This document shows positions 27,306 through 37,300 of a DNA stretch of 64,000 nt, in pieces. Position numbers and translations under genes: made by a program. Below the pieces are notes generated by a model. The model saw only the letters and a program-made list of their open reading frames with translations, was not told where the DNA came from and searched no databases. Position 1 is the first letter of the stretch, and every line of letters begins with the position of its first letter. The stretch comes from Trichodesmium sp002260545 (lineage in GTDB: Bacteria; Cyanobacteriota; Cyanobacteriia; Cyanobacteriales; Microcoleaceae). The stretch covers positions 31,644 to 95,643 of the forward strand of contig NZ_JBNHEQ010000158.1 in NCBI RefSeq assembly GCF_050016015.1. Reading direction: 5' to 3'.

Positions 27306-27570
27306 AACCTTTTCACAGCAAGAAAAACTTGTCTGAATCTAAACTGAAATGACTATCTACCTCTGACTTTAGCCAGAGGTACTGATAACTGGCATTTGAG
27401 TAGCAACTGTGACAACAGTGACGTTAAGAGCGAAAGTTTTGTGGAATAATGATTTCAACTGTCACTATCCTTTTGCTCCTTACATAGAGTTTAGACTAAA
27501 TAGTTGAAGACACAATCAAATAAAGGATTCAAAAAATTTAAACAATCAACATTGTCACAACCAAAATCCA

Positions 27571-27598
27571 GTAGGGAAGTTCCATGGAACTTCCCTAC
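27571..27598. repeat. Perfect 28-bp palindrome (GTAGGGAAGTTCCA half-site)
   Basis: The half-site GTAGGGAAGTTCCA is followed by its exact reverse complement. It has the same length and outer GTAGGGA arms as the palindromes at 32836 and 44950 but a different core. Confidence 0.95.
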
Positions 27599-27629
27599 TT
27601 GTGGTCTACCAAAATAAAAATCGCTGCAA

Positions 27630-27690
27630 ATCCTTGACATACTCCCGACGTTGCGCTTACGCGACATGACGAACGAGGGATTCTTCAGTC
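27630..27690. mobile_element. IS200/IS605-type right-end remnant
   Basis: CCTTGACATACTCCCGACGT, an imperfect CGTTGCG/CGACATGACGAACG hairpin and GGGATTCTTCAGTC. In intact elements this follows tnpB and overlaps its guide RNA. Here no tnpB is upstream. Recognition is from memory and boundaries are approximate. Confidence 0.45.
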
Positions 27691-27963
27691 AGGAAAAAAA
27701 CTGACCGCTGTTTTGACAGAGGTGATGTCCTCCCCCTGTGTTCGTTGACCTTATATCAACTATAACCATCACAACAAAATGCCTCCTACTTGTCAAGGGG
27801 ATCGGAACATTTTATTTGTGGAGATATCCGAATCTTGGCCCTGGCTTTCCCATACGACGCTCCCCTCCGGGAGAGCGCGGGACTTCCCGCCAGGGAAGTT
27901 AAAAAGTAATTGAACGCTTTATAAACAAAACTAATAAAAATAAAACAATTAATTATAAATTTA

Positions 27964-28017
27964 TATAACTTAGAAAGTTATAATTTTCGATTATCCACAG
28001 AGAGAGATTACCACTAA
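27964..28017. promoter_or_regulatory. 54-bp direct repeat, right copy
   Basis: TATAACTTAGAAAGTTATA, TTATCCACA (27991-27999) and AGATTACCACTAA; three mismatches to 19425-19478. A further 14-bp match to the left copy's surroundings is inverted: ACTCTGTTGTGCTA at 28041-28054 versus TAGCACAACAGAGT at 19507-19520. Confidence 0.75.
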
Positions 28018-28152
28018 ACTTGTTATGGAGTCTTTGGATTACTCTGTTGTGCTACGGAATGGGTATGAGATATCTTAATTCGATTTTTGATTAATAAATT
28101 CAAAGAAGTCCAAGTCAGTCCAGGTAATCATAACAACGGAAAGTGCTGTATC

Positions 28153-28159
28153 AAAGGAG
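28153..28159 (+). promoter_or_regulatory. Ribosome binding site deciding the SDR start
   Basis: AAAGGAG lies 4 bases before the ATG at 28164 and only 1 base before the ATG at 28161, favouring 28164. The upstream GTG at 28143 would place it inside the gene. Confidence 0.6.
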
Positions 28160-28163
28160 AATG

Positions 28164-28889
28164 ATGGATTTAAATGGAAAGGTTGCCATAGTAACTGGCG
28201 GAAAACGAGGCATAGGAAAAGCGATTAGTAAAATGTTGCTAAAGGAAGGAGTAAATTTAGCAATGTGTTCAAAAAATGAAGAAGATTTAGACTTACTTGA
28301 AAAGGAATTGAAAATAGTTGCAAATAATTCTCCACTTTGCCGTGCTGTGGATATTAGGAACGGAATCGCTGTTTCCTCATTTATTCAAGACGTTTACCGC
28401 TGCTTTGGAAAGATTGATATCCTGATCAACAACGCAGCGACAATCCGAACTGGATTACTTGAAGAAATGACGGAAGAAGATTGGGAGCTTTTGATTGATA
28501 CAAATTTAAAGGGTTCATTCCTAACCATGAAGTATGTTATTCCTTATATGAAACAAAACTCTTCAGGTTCAATTATCAATATTTGTTCAGGTTTAAGTAA
28601 GAAAGCATATCCAAATTTTAGTATTCATTGTGCATCAAAGTTTGCCTTGCGAGGAATGTCTTTAGCTGTCAAAGAAGAACTCAGAAAGTATAACATTCAG
28701 GTTATGATTCTCAATCCTTCGTCTGTAGATACTGATATCTGGAATTATATAGAAGGAGACTACAACCATAAAAAAATGGTTTCAAGTGATGAAGTTGCTG
28801 ATAGCGTGTTGTTTATGCTAAAAAATTCAACAAATTGTACTATTGATGAGCTTGATATTGCACCTAGACAAGGAATTGCACTCCAGTAA
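28164..28889 (+). CDS. Short-chain dehydrogenase/reductase-like protein lacking the catalytic Tyr
   Basis: A 241-residue classical-SDR fold. The cofactor motif TGGKRGIG (about residues 11-18), DILINNAAT and the catalytic-Ser region INICSGLSKK are present, and the dimer/C-terminal region is intact. The Y-x3-K motif reads HCASK: the position 13 residues after the Ser, normally Tyr, is His (codon CAT, one change from TAT), while the Lys is kept. Normal SDR reduction may be lost or altered. The VOC gene follows after 18 bp, probably in one transcript. Upstream is the right 54-bp repeat. A UPF/SDR with no known substrate. Confidence 0.88.
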   Translation: MDLNGKVAIVTGGKRGIGKAISKMLLKEGVNLAMCSKNEEDLDLLEKELKIVANNSPLCRAVDIRNGIAVSSFIQDVYRCFGKIDILINNAATIRTGLLEEMTEEDWELLIDTNLKGSFLTMKYVIPYMKQNSSGSIINICSGLSKKAYPNFSIHCASKFALRGMSLAVKEELRKYNIQVMILNPSSVDTDIWNYIEGDYNHKKMVSSDEVADSVLFMLKNSTNCTIDELDIAPRQGIALQ

Positions 28890-28907
28890 ATAGTTAGAGT
28901 AAAAGTG

Positions 28908-29312
28908 ATGATAATGGAACCATTGATTTTTTATATTGTGATATATTCACGCAATCTAGTTGAATTAGATAAGTTCTATTCCAAAATAGGCTTTAATGTT
29001 GAAAAACATAAACATGGAGATGGGGATGAACACCTTGTCTGTAAAAGTAGAGATGTATTACTTGAAATATATCCTCTTCCAGATTCTGGCAGCCAAAATC
29101 CAACAAAGAATATTAAAATCGGACTCAAGGTACCTTCCCATGCAACTATTTTGAATCAAACTGAGTTTTTTAGACAATACCTTTACAAACTACCAGAAGA
29201 AACTCAATGGGGACCAAAAATGAGTCTTATTGATCCTGATGGTAATATCATAGATTTATTTGAATATGCCCAAATAAACACGACTAAGCCGTTGCTTGCT
29301 CCGATGGCTTAG
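28908..29312 (+). CDS. VOC (glyoxalase/bleomycin-resistance) superfamily protein
   Basis: A 134-residue protein with the paired beta-alpha-beta-beta-beta VOC pattern: FYIVIYSRNLVELDKFYSKI, GDEHLVCKSRDVLLEIYPLP and, at the end, MSLIDPDGNIIDLFEY, with a metal-ligand-like Glu in LLEIYP and Glu in DLFEYA. The enzyme class cannot be told; VOC proteins include lyases, dioxygenases and binding proteins. Starts at 28908 or 28914 are both possible; a GTG at 28905 is less likely. It probably forms an operon with the SDR gene. Confidence 0.82.
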   Translation: MIMEPLIFYIVIYSRNLVELDKFYSKIGFNVEKHKHGDGDEHLVCKSRDVLLEIYPLPDSGSQNPTKNIKIGLKVPSHATILNQTEFFRQYLYKLPEETQWGPKMSLIDPDGNIIDLFEYAQINTTKPLLAPMA

Positions 29313-29582
29313 AACCGAGGGCATAAATAAGGACTCTGCTTGGACAATGGAGCAGCGATCGATATCAATACCTGTGCTATACAGCAAAGTCCTTGTTTTG
29401 TACTAACTACATGAATTTTTAATTAGAAAGTGAGTGGGAAAGAAAAATATATTTTTTAATCAAGAAAATGAACAAATTATTACAGCAAATAGTGATATTG
29501 CTTCCTATCGTCGCAATGACTTAATGACTTAGGTTTTGCATAAGTCGTGTCTTAAAAAAATCAATTTGAGAAGATATTAATT

Positions 29583-30731
29583 ATGGAACAAATTTGGAAG
29601 AGCATTCAAAACAGTCTTCAAAACAGTCTTCAAAACATTGATTACTCTGGTTTGACCATTGTTATTCTGAAAATTGTTGCTGTTATTGTTATTTTAGCCT
29701 TCACACAGATATTAAGAAAATTTTTTGCCACAGTTATTATTAAGCGCATTGAAAGAGTTGTGAGCAAAAGCAAGACATCTTTAGATGACGACTTAGTTGC
29801 CATCCTCAAGCCTTCTATCAGTTTGTTAATTCTTTTTGGTGGATTATGGTTAGCAAAAGTTATTGTAGAAGAAGATTTAAGTCCTCAAGTAACGAAAGCT
29901 TTGGATGGATTTATCAATATTATCACTATTTTTATTGTAGCTTATGTTTTTTATAGAGCATCTTCACTGCTAGCTCAAATTATTGCTAATTATATACTCC
30001 GGACTGATACTGAACTAGATCACTTACTAAAACCTTTCTTGCCAAAGATTTTTCAAGCTATCACAATTATTGTACTAGCTTTGAAGATTAGTGAGCTATT
30101 TTTAGGACAATCTGCTGCTGCCCTTGTTGGTTTACTTGGAGGGGCAGGAATCACCTTGGGTTTGCTTTTTAAAGACCTACTTTATGATTGGTTTTGTACA
30201 GTTGTTATTTACTCTGATGCTATTTATCAAGAAGGCGATTCCCTGGTCATTACAGGATTCCAAAACATGGTACAAGTCTTAAGTATTGGTTTTAGAACCA
30301 CAACCCTTCACGATCCTGTCTGGGGTTCTATTACGAAAATGCCCAATTCCAAAATGATTTCTGGAATCGTTGCCAACTGGTCACAAAATGCTTCTGAAGA
30401 AGGGAAATGTGGGATTAATTTGCACCTACAAATTGATGGGATTTCAGCTCAGAAAACCAGTCGGGTTTGTGAGGAAATTGAGAAATTGCCAGCATTGATT
30501 GAAGGGTGTTATGAAAAATGTTTAGTCAGGTTTAAAAAATTTGAACAAAATGCCCGTGTCATCGAAATCAGGGCTCATGTCGAATCTCTTAGGTTTTATT
30601 TTGCTGCTGAAAGAAAATTAAACTTAGCAATATTAGAACTCTTAGAAAAGGAGGGAATTGATTCTTTGTATGTAAAATTAGAAACCGATCCCGTGAGAAA
30701 CAAGCGACAGGAACAATCTGCTAATAATTAA
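29583..30731 (+). CDS. MscS-family mechanosensitive channel
   Basis: A 382-residue membrane protein with about five hydrophobic segments. The last one carries the pore-like pattern ALVGLLGGAGITLGLLFKDL, followed by the MscS beta domain (YQEGDSLVITGFQNMVQVLS, TKMPNSKMISGIVANWS). It likely opens under membrane tension to release solutes. The N-terminus contains a short tandem repeat, NSLQNSLQN, matching a repeat in the DNA (AAACAGTCTTC x 2). The ATG at 29583 is the first plausible start. It is monocistronic, 270 bp after the VOC gene. Confidence 0.9.
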   Translation: MEQIWKSIQNSLQNSLQNIDYSGLTIVILKIVAVIVILAFTQILRKFFATVIIKRIERVVSKSKTSLDDDLVAILKPSISLLILFGGLWLAKVIVEEDLSPQVTKALDGFINIITIFIVAYVFYRASSLLAQIIANYILRTDTELDHLLKPFLPKIFQAITIIVLALKISELFLGQSAAALVGLLGGAGITLGLLFKDLLYDWFCTVVIYSDAIYQEGDSLVITGFQNMVQVLSIGFRTTTLHDPVWGSITKMPNSKMISGIVANWSQNASEEGKCGINLHLQIDGISAQKTSRVCEEIEKLPALIEGCYEKCLVRFKKFEQNARVIEIRAHVESLRFYFAAERKLNLAILELLEKEGIDSLYVKLETDPVRNKRQEQSANN

Positions 30732-30814
30732 CTTTCACTAATTATTCCTAGTTTTGATCGGAAAAGATGATCGAGTTCTCTAGTGACATTAGAGGAATTT
30801 GATTACCGAAATAT

Positions 30815-30906
30815 TGTGGTTTAAAGCCTCCCCTTTTAAGGGGATAATAAATAAAAATTTTCCTGTTCGTCAATCCTCTTCTTTTCAAGGAGAGGTAATT
30901 CGCGCA
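30815..30906. repeat. Family A dispersed repeat
   Basis: AAAGCCTCCCCTTTTAAGGG, a GTCAATCCTC spacer and CAAGGAGAGGTAATTC; the paired palindromes seen also at 1201-1290 and 46400-46470. Confidence 0.65.
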
Positions 30907-30997
30907 TTCTTAATTCTTGAAATTATCATTTTGGTGGTTGTGCATTTATTCAACGAAAGGTTATGGTGCGTTACGCTTCTGATAACTGATAACTGAA

Positions 30998-31141
30998 ATG
31001 ACCCAACTATGTTCTAAACTACCTGCCGACTATGCCAGCGAAAGCCAACTTGTTTTGAAGAAAACTATCGGCAAACTGGTAGGCGATCGCGTAGTTCAGC
31101 TTTGCAGAAATACAAGTTATCGATCTGTCAACGGCTGTTAA
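30998..31141 (+). CDS. Orphan 47-residue ORF opened by a leader repeat
   Basis: It begins MTQLCSKLPADYASESQLVL and contains a HIP1 site in the GDRVV codons, so the DNA looks like former coding sequence. The start codon lies in GATAACTGATAACTGAAATGAC. I do not recognise a family. It may be a truncated gene whose 3' part was lost; expression is unknown. Confidence 0.3.
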   Translation: MTQLCSKLPADYASESQLVLKKTIGKLVGDRVVQLCRNTSYRSVNGC

Positions 31142-31295
31142 TCTCTATAAATGATGTATAGTTTAATACGCTTGGCTTTAGTCCTGATTAAAATAACAAG
31201 ATGCTATTTCCAAATTAAAAATTAAAAATTTAAAGTAATAAGTAACGATTCAAAAGTTAAATTCTAGCTATGACTAAAATTGATAGAATCTAGCA

Positions 31296-31333
31296 GCTAT
31301 AGTTAAAAGAAATTTTAAACTTTTAACTATAGC
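31296..31333 (+). promoter_or_regulatory. Perfect 14-bp hairpin in the TamB-like gene's 5' region
   Basis: GCTATAGTTAAAAG (31296-31309) and CTTTTAACTATAGC (31320-31333) with a 10-base loop, ending 20 bases before the ATG at 31354. An additional AGCTTTTAACTTTTG follows. It could be a regulatory stem, operator or remnant of a mobile end. Confidence 0.6.
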
Positions 31334-31353
31334 TTTTAACTTTTGAATTACTT

Positions 31354-34300
31354 ATGACAAGCACCCCAGAAAATCCCAATGACCAAACAGACCTTTCCAC
31401 CCCCAGAAAATGGAGACGAATAATAATTATTAGTGGTCTGGGATTAGTTACTGTTTCAGTAGCAGGGGGAATAGCAGTAAGTTGGTGGGTCAAAGAAGGA
31501 TTAGCTCCAATGGTCAGTGACAGTCTAACCAGACTAATGCAAAGACCAGTCCAAGTGGGAGAACTCAGAAAGTTTGGCCTCGGTTACATAGAATTTGGCC
31601 CTTCGTCCCTACCTGCGACCTCAACTGACTCAATTAGTGCCTCTACAGAAGTAGTCAAAGTCACATTTCCTCTTGGACCAATTTTATTCAAAACCGTAAA
31701 ACTGGATATTACATTCGGAGAATCTCAAGCAATTGTACAGCAAGAAGCTAATGGTTCATTTGCCATACCACAATTAGCACAGTTACCTCCTCCACCATTA
31801 GATATTGACATTGAAAAGCTAAGTTTCCCCAAACTAAATGTTACTATTGAGCCGTCGGCAAAGGGAAAATCTGCTACTCCCATTCTGTTAGATTTAAGCA
31901 AAAGCGAAGTTCTCGCTGAAGATGAAGAAGAACGTTGGTTAATAAATCTTAATGGCAAGGTTTTAAATGGTGGTAATTTTAAAGTTAATGCTCATGCTAA
32001 TCTTAAAACTTCCGTTATTGATGCTGATGTTGTAGCAAAAAAACTGCAATTGCCAATATTTGCTCCTTTAGCATTAGCTATAGAAAATATTCCTGATATA
32101 TATGTAGAAAGTGGGGAGTTAGATGCGAACCTCCGCGCTCAGGTTAAAATATCTGAAAATATTGCAGATATTTTGCAGGATGCTAGAGGAAAGGTTAGCT
32201 TACAGCGGTTGAAAGCTAATACTGATATTTTGAGCAACTCAGTTAACCTAAATACGGTTGCTAATATTGCTTGGCCAAAAGTTAATGTCGAAAACTTAAA
32301 TGCGAACTACGGGAACATTGGGTTAAAAGTTCGAGGTGCAGCGGAAACAGCAAGAGACTTAGACTTAGAAAATATTAAACTTGATTTGCAGGCGGAAGTT
32401 TTGCCTGTTACTTTCGACACTCTGTTTAATACTGCGACAAGAGAAATTAATTTACTCTCGAATAACACTACATCAGCAGAAACGAGAAAGCAACTTCAAC
32501 AAATTCGTAGTCAAATTCAAGAATTCAGACCTTTGGTAGAAGGAGAAGTAAAAACTGATGTTAACCTTTCTGGAAGTTTACTCAAACCAGTGGTGTCAGG
32601 AAAAATAGAGAGTACGGAAATTACAAGAGTTGACAGGTTAAGATTTAAAGATATCGCTACGAAGTTTACTATTAGTCCTGAGTTAAATCAAGATTTTCAA
32701 CTTGTTGATGTGACTGCTGGTTTCTCCGACTTACAAATTAATCCAGTAGTGGGAGGTAAAATTAGTGGAAAAGGAGTTGTTATTCTGGAAGAAGGAGTCA
32801 GGAGTCAGGAGTCGGAGGAAGTTAAAAGTCAGGACGTAGGGACGTTGCATGCAACGTCCCTACATTTGTATTCAGCATCTACACAGAATCAGGAACAAGA
32901 AACGAAATTTAACCCAATAGTTGACTTAGACTTGCGGGTGCAAAATTTACCAGTGGAAGCGATCGCTCAACAATATGGTTTTACTTCACCTCTTCCCATA
33001 GGTGACTTTTCTACGGATGTTAAAATTGCTGGTCCGCTAGAAACTATTAAAGGGCAAATTCAATGGCAGTTACCAAAAGCGGTTTATCCTTTGAGTGGTG
33101 CAGTTGATATTATTAATAGTCAGGCAAATATTAAAAATACTATTGTCAGAATTGGTGGCGGAACGGTTAATATTAATGGCAATGCTAACTTGGAAAATTG
33201 GCAAATTAACGCTACTGCTAATCAAATTAATTTAGATAATTTAGAACCTTTACAACCTTTGGGTTTACCATCAGGATTAGAAGGTCTTGTTAATGGTAAA
33301 GCAAATTTTTCTGGTCTGACAAGTAAGTTTTCAATTAATAGTATTAATGGAAATGCGAGCGGGCTAGCTAATATTGCTGGTGGTCAAATTAATCTGAATG
33401 GTGAAGTAAATAATGGTAATTGGCAAGGAAAGGGAACAGCTACTCAACTCAGTTTAAGTTCTTTAGAAAGAATTGCCAGAAATTCAGATATTCTGATAAG
33501 TCCTAATCCAATATTATCTGGTCAAACTGATGGCAGAATTAATGGTGAAGGAACTGTATCTGGGAATCTAAATAATTTAAGTTTGGCAGGAGTAACAGGT
33601 AATTTTGACGGGAATGTTAATCTTGCTAATGGCATAATTAATGCTAGTGGCAAAGTTAATAATGGTGGTTTCCAAGCATTAGTAAATACTGAAGAATTGC
33701 CAATTAATCCTTTACTAGATTTAGGCTTATCTGCGGTAAATTCAGGAATCATCACTGACCAGCAACAATTAAATCTAATTAAGACAAATATTCCACGAGT
33801 AAAATCTCTCAACGGTCTGCTAAATGGCAAGGTTAACTTATCAGGAAATTTAACGAACCTTGACCCAGAATTTTTAAAAGAAAATCTCACAGGAGATTTA
33901 ACCGGAAATCTGAAAATTGAAGCAGGAACAATTAACGCCACAGGTAACTTAAATAGAGGAAATTTCCAAACCACAGTTAACACAAATCAAATAGCTCTAA
34001 CTGCCGTAGAAAAATTATTTGCACAAACAGGAATAGTTTCTCTCAGAAGCAATATTTTACCAAGAAATACTGATGGAAAAGTTCAAGGTGGAGCGACGGT
34101 ATCTGGAAATATTAATAATTTAACTCCTGAAGGAATTACTATTAATGGAGATGGCAAAGTTATTATTGCTGGAGGAACAATTAACGCTGAAGGAAGATTA
34201 AATCAAGGAAATTTTCAAGCCTCAGTGAATAGCAGTAAATTAGCAGTAAATCCTCTTTTAGATTTAGGTGAGTCAATTTTAACATCAGGTTTAATACCAG

Positions 34301-37300
34301 TAGAACCTAATCAAATCCAAACTATACAAACTCAAATTCCGACTGTTAAATCTTTAAATAGTCAAGTAAATTTCAATGCTAATTTGTCTGGAAGTTTAAC
34401 AAATTTATCTCCAGAAGCAATAACCGCAAATACTAAAAGTAAGATATTTATTGATGGTAATGAAATTGATATTGATGGAAGACTGAATCGAGGAAACTTT
34501 TTTGCTGATGTAGAAACAGACAAAATTGGTTTACGTCGTCTAGAACAAACAATCAGAAAAACTGGTTTAGTTGCCATTCCCCCTAGCGCAACTTTACCAC
34601 CAGGAATAGAAGGAGAACTTTTTGGTAATCTCAGCATATTTGCCAACTTAAATAATTTGAATCCTAAAGCTATTGCTGCTGATGGAAGTGGAAAATTAAT
34701 AATTGGAAATAACACAATTAATGCTACTGGTAAATTAGATAAAGGAAATTTTGAAGGAGTAGCGATCGCTGACCCTATCCCTCTAAGTTTTGTCAAAAAA
34801 ATAGCTAAAGAAATAGGAGTAGTTTCCCCAGAAATTTTAAGTTCTTTAGACACAATAAATGGGAATATTCTTGGTAATGCGAAAGTAGCTGGAAATTTAG
34901 ATAATTTAAACCCAGAAGCTATAGCTGCTGAAGCAGAAGGAAAACTAATTTTTGCTGAGGGTGGAGCAGTAAATATTAATGGGGAATTAGTTGGTCAAAA
35001 ATGGCAAGCTGTTGTAGTAGGAGACGAAATTCCTTTAGAGCAGTTTTCCGCAGCAATAGAAAAACAAGAAGAGGCAAAACCAGCGGTTGCTGCGATTAGA
35101 CAGGCTCAACAATTATTAGGTCAAGCCGAAAATTTACCTGTAATTGGAGGATTATTTAATAGCAAGATTGACTTATCAGGAAGTCTAGCAAATTTAACTC
35201 CAGAAGCAATTCAAGCCCAAGCAAAATTAACACTTTCAGAATTACCAATTATTCAAAAATCTTTCAATGGTTTATTTAGTTGGAATCAGAAACAAATAGA
35301 AATAGAAAAAGTTACTATTCCGCCAGAAGTTAGTGCTGATGGAATAGTAGGTGTAGATTTTCCAGCACAAAAACCTCCAGCTATTTCTGGAATTAATATT
35401 AACGTTAATTTGTCGGATTTTAATTTAGCGTCTCTGCCAATAGACAAGTTGACAGAAGATTTATCCCGTAGGGGCTTGGTCTCCAAGCCCTCCGAGGAAT
35501 TATTAACAGGTAGAGTCAATTTTGATGGTAAAATTATCGGTGAATCTATTGCGGATTTAAACTTAGTTGGTGATGTAGCTTTAAGAAATTTAGCAGTAAA
35601 TGCAGTAGATTTCGATTCAGAATTATCAGGTACTTTGAATGCTGGAATTACTCAGGGAGTAAATGTTAAAATTGCTGGTAATAATGACCGTCTGGAATTG
35701 GTGTTAGATGAGACATATTTTCCCACTGCTTTCTTAGTTAAACGCGACCAAGCAAAACTTGCAGGAGTTACCGAAGGAGAAAACTTTTTAGTAACATTAG
35801 AAAAATTCCCTCTTGGTTTATTAGGTATAGCACCAGCAGAGCAATTTGGTATCGGTGCAGTTTCTGGAGAAACATCAGCAAAAATAGCTCTATCTAATTT
35901 GAGAACATTCGATATTAACTCTATTAAAGCAGATGGAAATTTAGAGGTAGCAAAACCTAGCATTGGTTACATAGATGCTGAAAGTTTCACCGCCAAAATA
36001 AATTATGGAGAAGGGAAAGCAAATCTTAATGACGGCACATTGTTATTAGGTGAAAGTCGATATGTCTTGCAAGCAATGGTTGATATTAATTCACCCACCA
36101 ACCCCAAATTTGCAGCGACTCTCAATATAGAAAAAGGAGAAGCGCAAGATATTTTGACTGCGCTCCAATGGTTTGACTTAGAAGATATTGGGCGAGGTAT
36201 AGCAACTCCAAATTATGCTAGTGCAGCAGATGTACAAACATCAGCAGCAGGTTTTCCAGAAAATACGTCTGTAATTATGCAGTTGCGTCGGTTTGCCGAA
36301 ATTCAAGCGTTGCTCAAACAACAGCAAGAAAGTGAACAACCAAACTCCCCCATACCAATACCACCTCTTGCCGATCTAGATGTCACTTTTTCGGGAGAAG
36401 TAATGGCAGAAGGATCTTTGCAGTCTGGTATTGATGGGAAATTTGATATCAAAGGTAGTGGTTGGAATTGGGGAATTTACAAAATAGATAATTTTCTCGT
36501 ACAGGGTAAGTATGAAAATGATATTTTGACAGTCAAACCTTTAGAAGTGAAAGCAGGAGAAGCATTCTTAGCTTTTAATGGAGACTTGAGTCTAGAAAAT
36601 CAAACTGGGAAATTACAACTCAAAAATGTAGACTTAGCAGAAATACAAAAGTTTGCTCAGAGCTATGTACCGCCAAATATCAATATTACAGGAAAGTTAA
36701 ATTTAGAAACAGAATTAGGCGGAAATTATCAAGACCCCAGAGCTATAGGTGACATCAATATAATAGATGGAACCTTAAACGAAAAACCTATTGAAAACGC
36801 CAAAACAGATTTTAGTTACAGAGCTGGACGACTGCGTTTTGGTGGCGGTCTTTCTATAATTGGAGACCCCATTTTATATAGAGGTGATGTACCCATTGAA
36901 TTACCCTTCGCTACAGTTTCCGCAGGCAGCGATATAATTAACGTTAGCGTAAATGTCAAAGATGATGCCTTTCAAATAGTAAATATTTTGACTGATCAGG
37001 TAACTGTAGACTCAGGAAAAGGAGATGTGTTGTTGAAGCTAAAAGGAACATTACAACAACCACAAGCAGAGGGATATGCCAAATTTGTAGATGTTAGTAT
37101 CACTGCAGCAGCATTTCCTGAAGCTTTAACAGACTTAGGAGGGACAGTTTTATTTAATGGCGATCGCGTTAAAGTCGAACAAATTAAAGGAAATATTAGT
37201 GATGGTGTAGTTGAAGTTGTTGGTGCTTTACCACTATTGGAACCTTTTAGTAGCGAAGACCCAGATATCAATAACCCTCTGACAATTACCTTAAACAAAC

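Larger units (their letters stand above)
27306..27963. other. Spacer with IS200/IS605-like end sequences
   Basis: Holds a hairpin TACCTCTG/CAGAGGTA (27358-27381), a perfect 28-bp palindrome (27571-27598) and CTTGACATACTCCCGACGTT followed by GAGGGATTCTTC (about 27635-27685), which I associate with right ends of cyanobacterial IS200/IS605 elements. A second hairpin TCCCCTCCGGGAGAG and GGGACTTCCCGCC lies near 27865-27893. No transposase gene remains. Confidence 0.5.

Noticed and set aside
33522..34853. Minus-strand frames inside the TamB-like gene
   Set aside because: Shadows of the beta-repeat coding sequence, with no independent signals.
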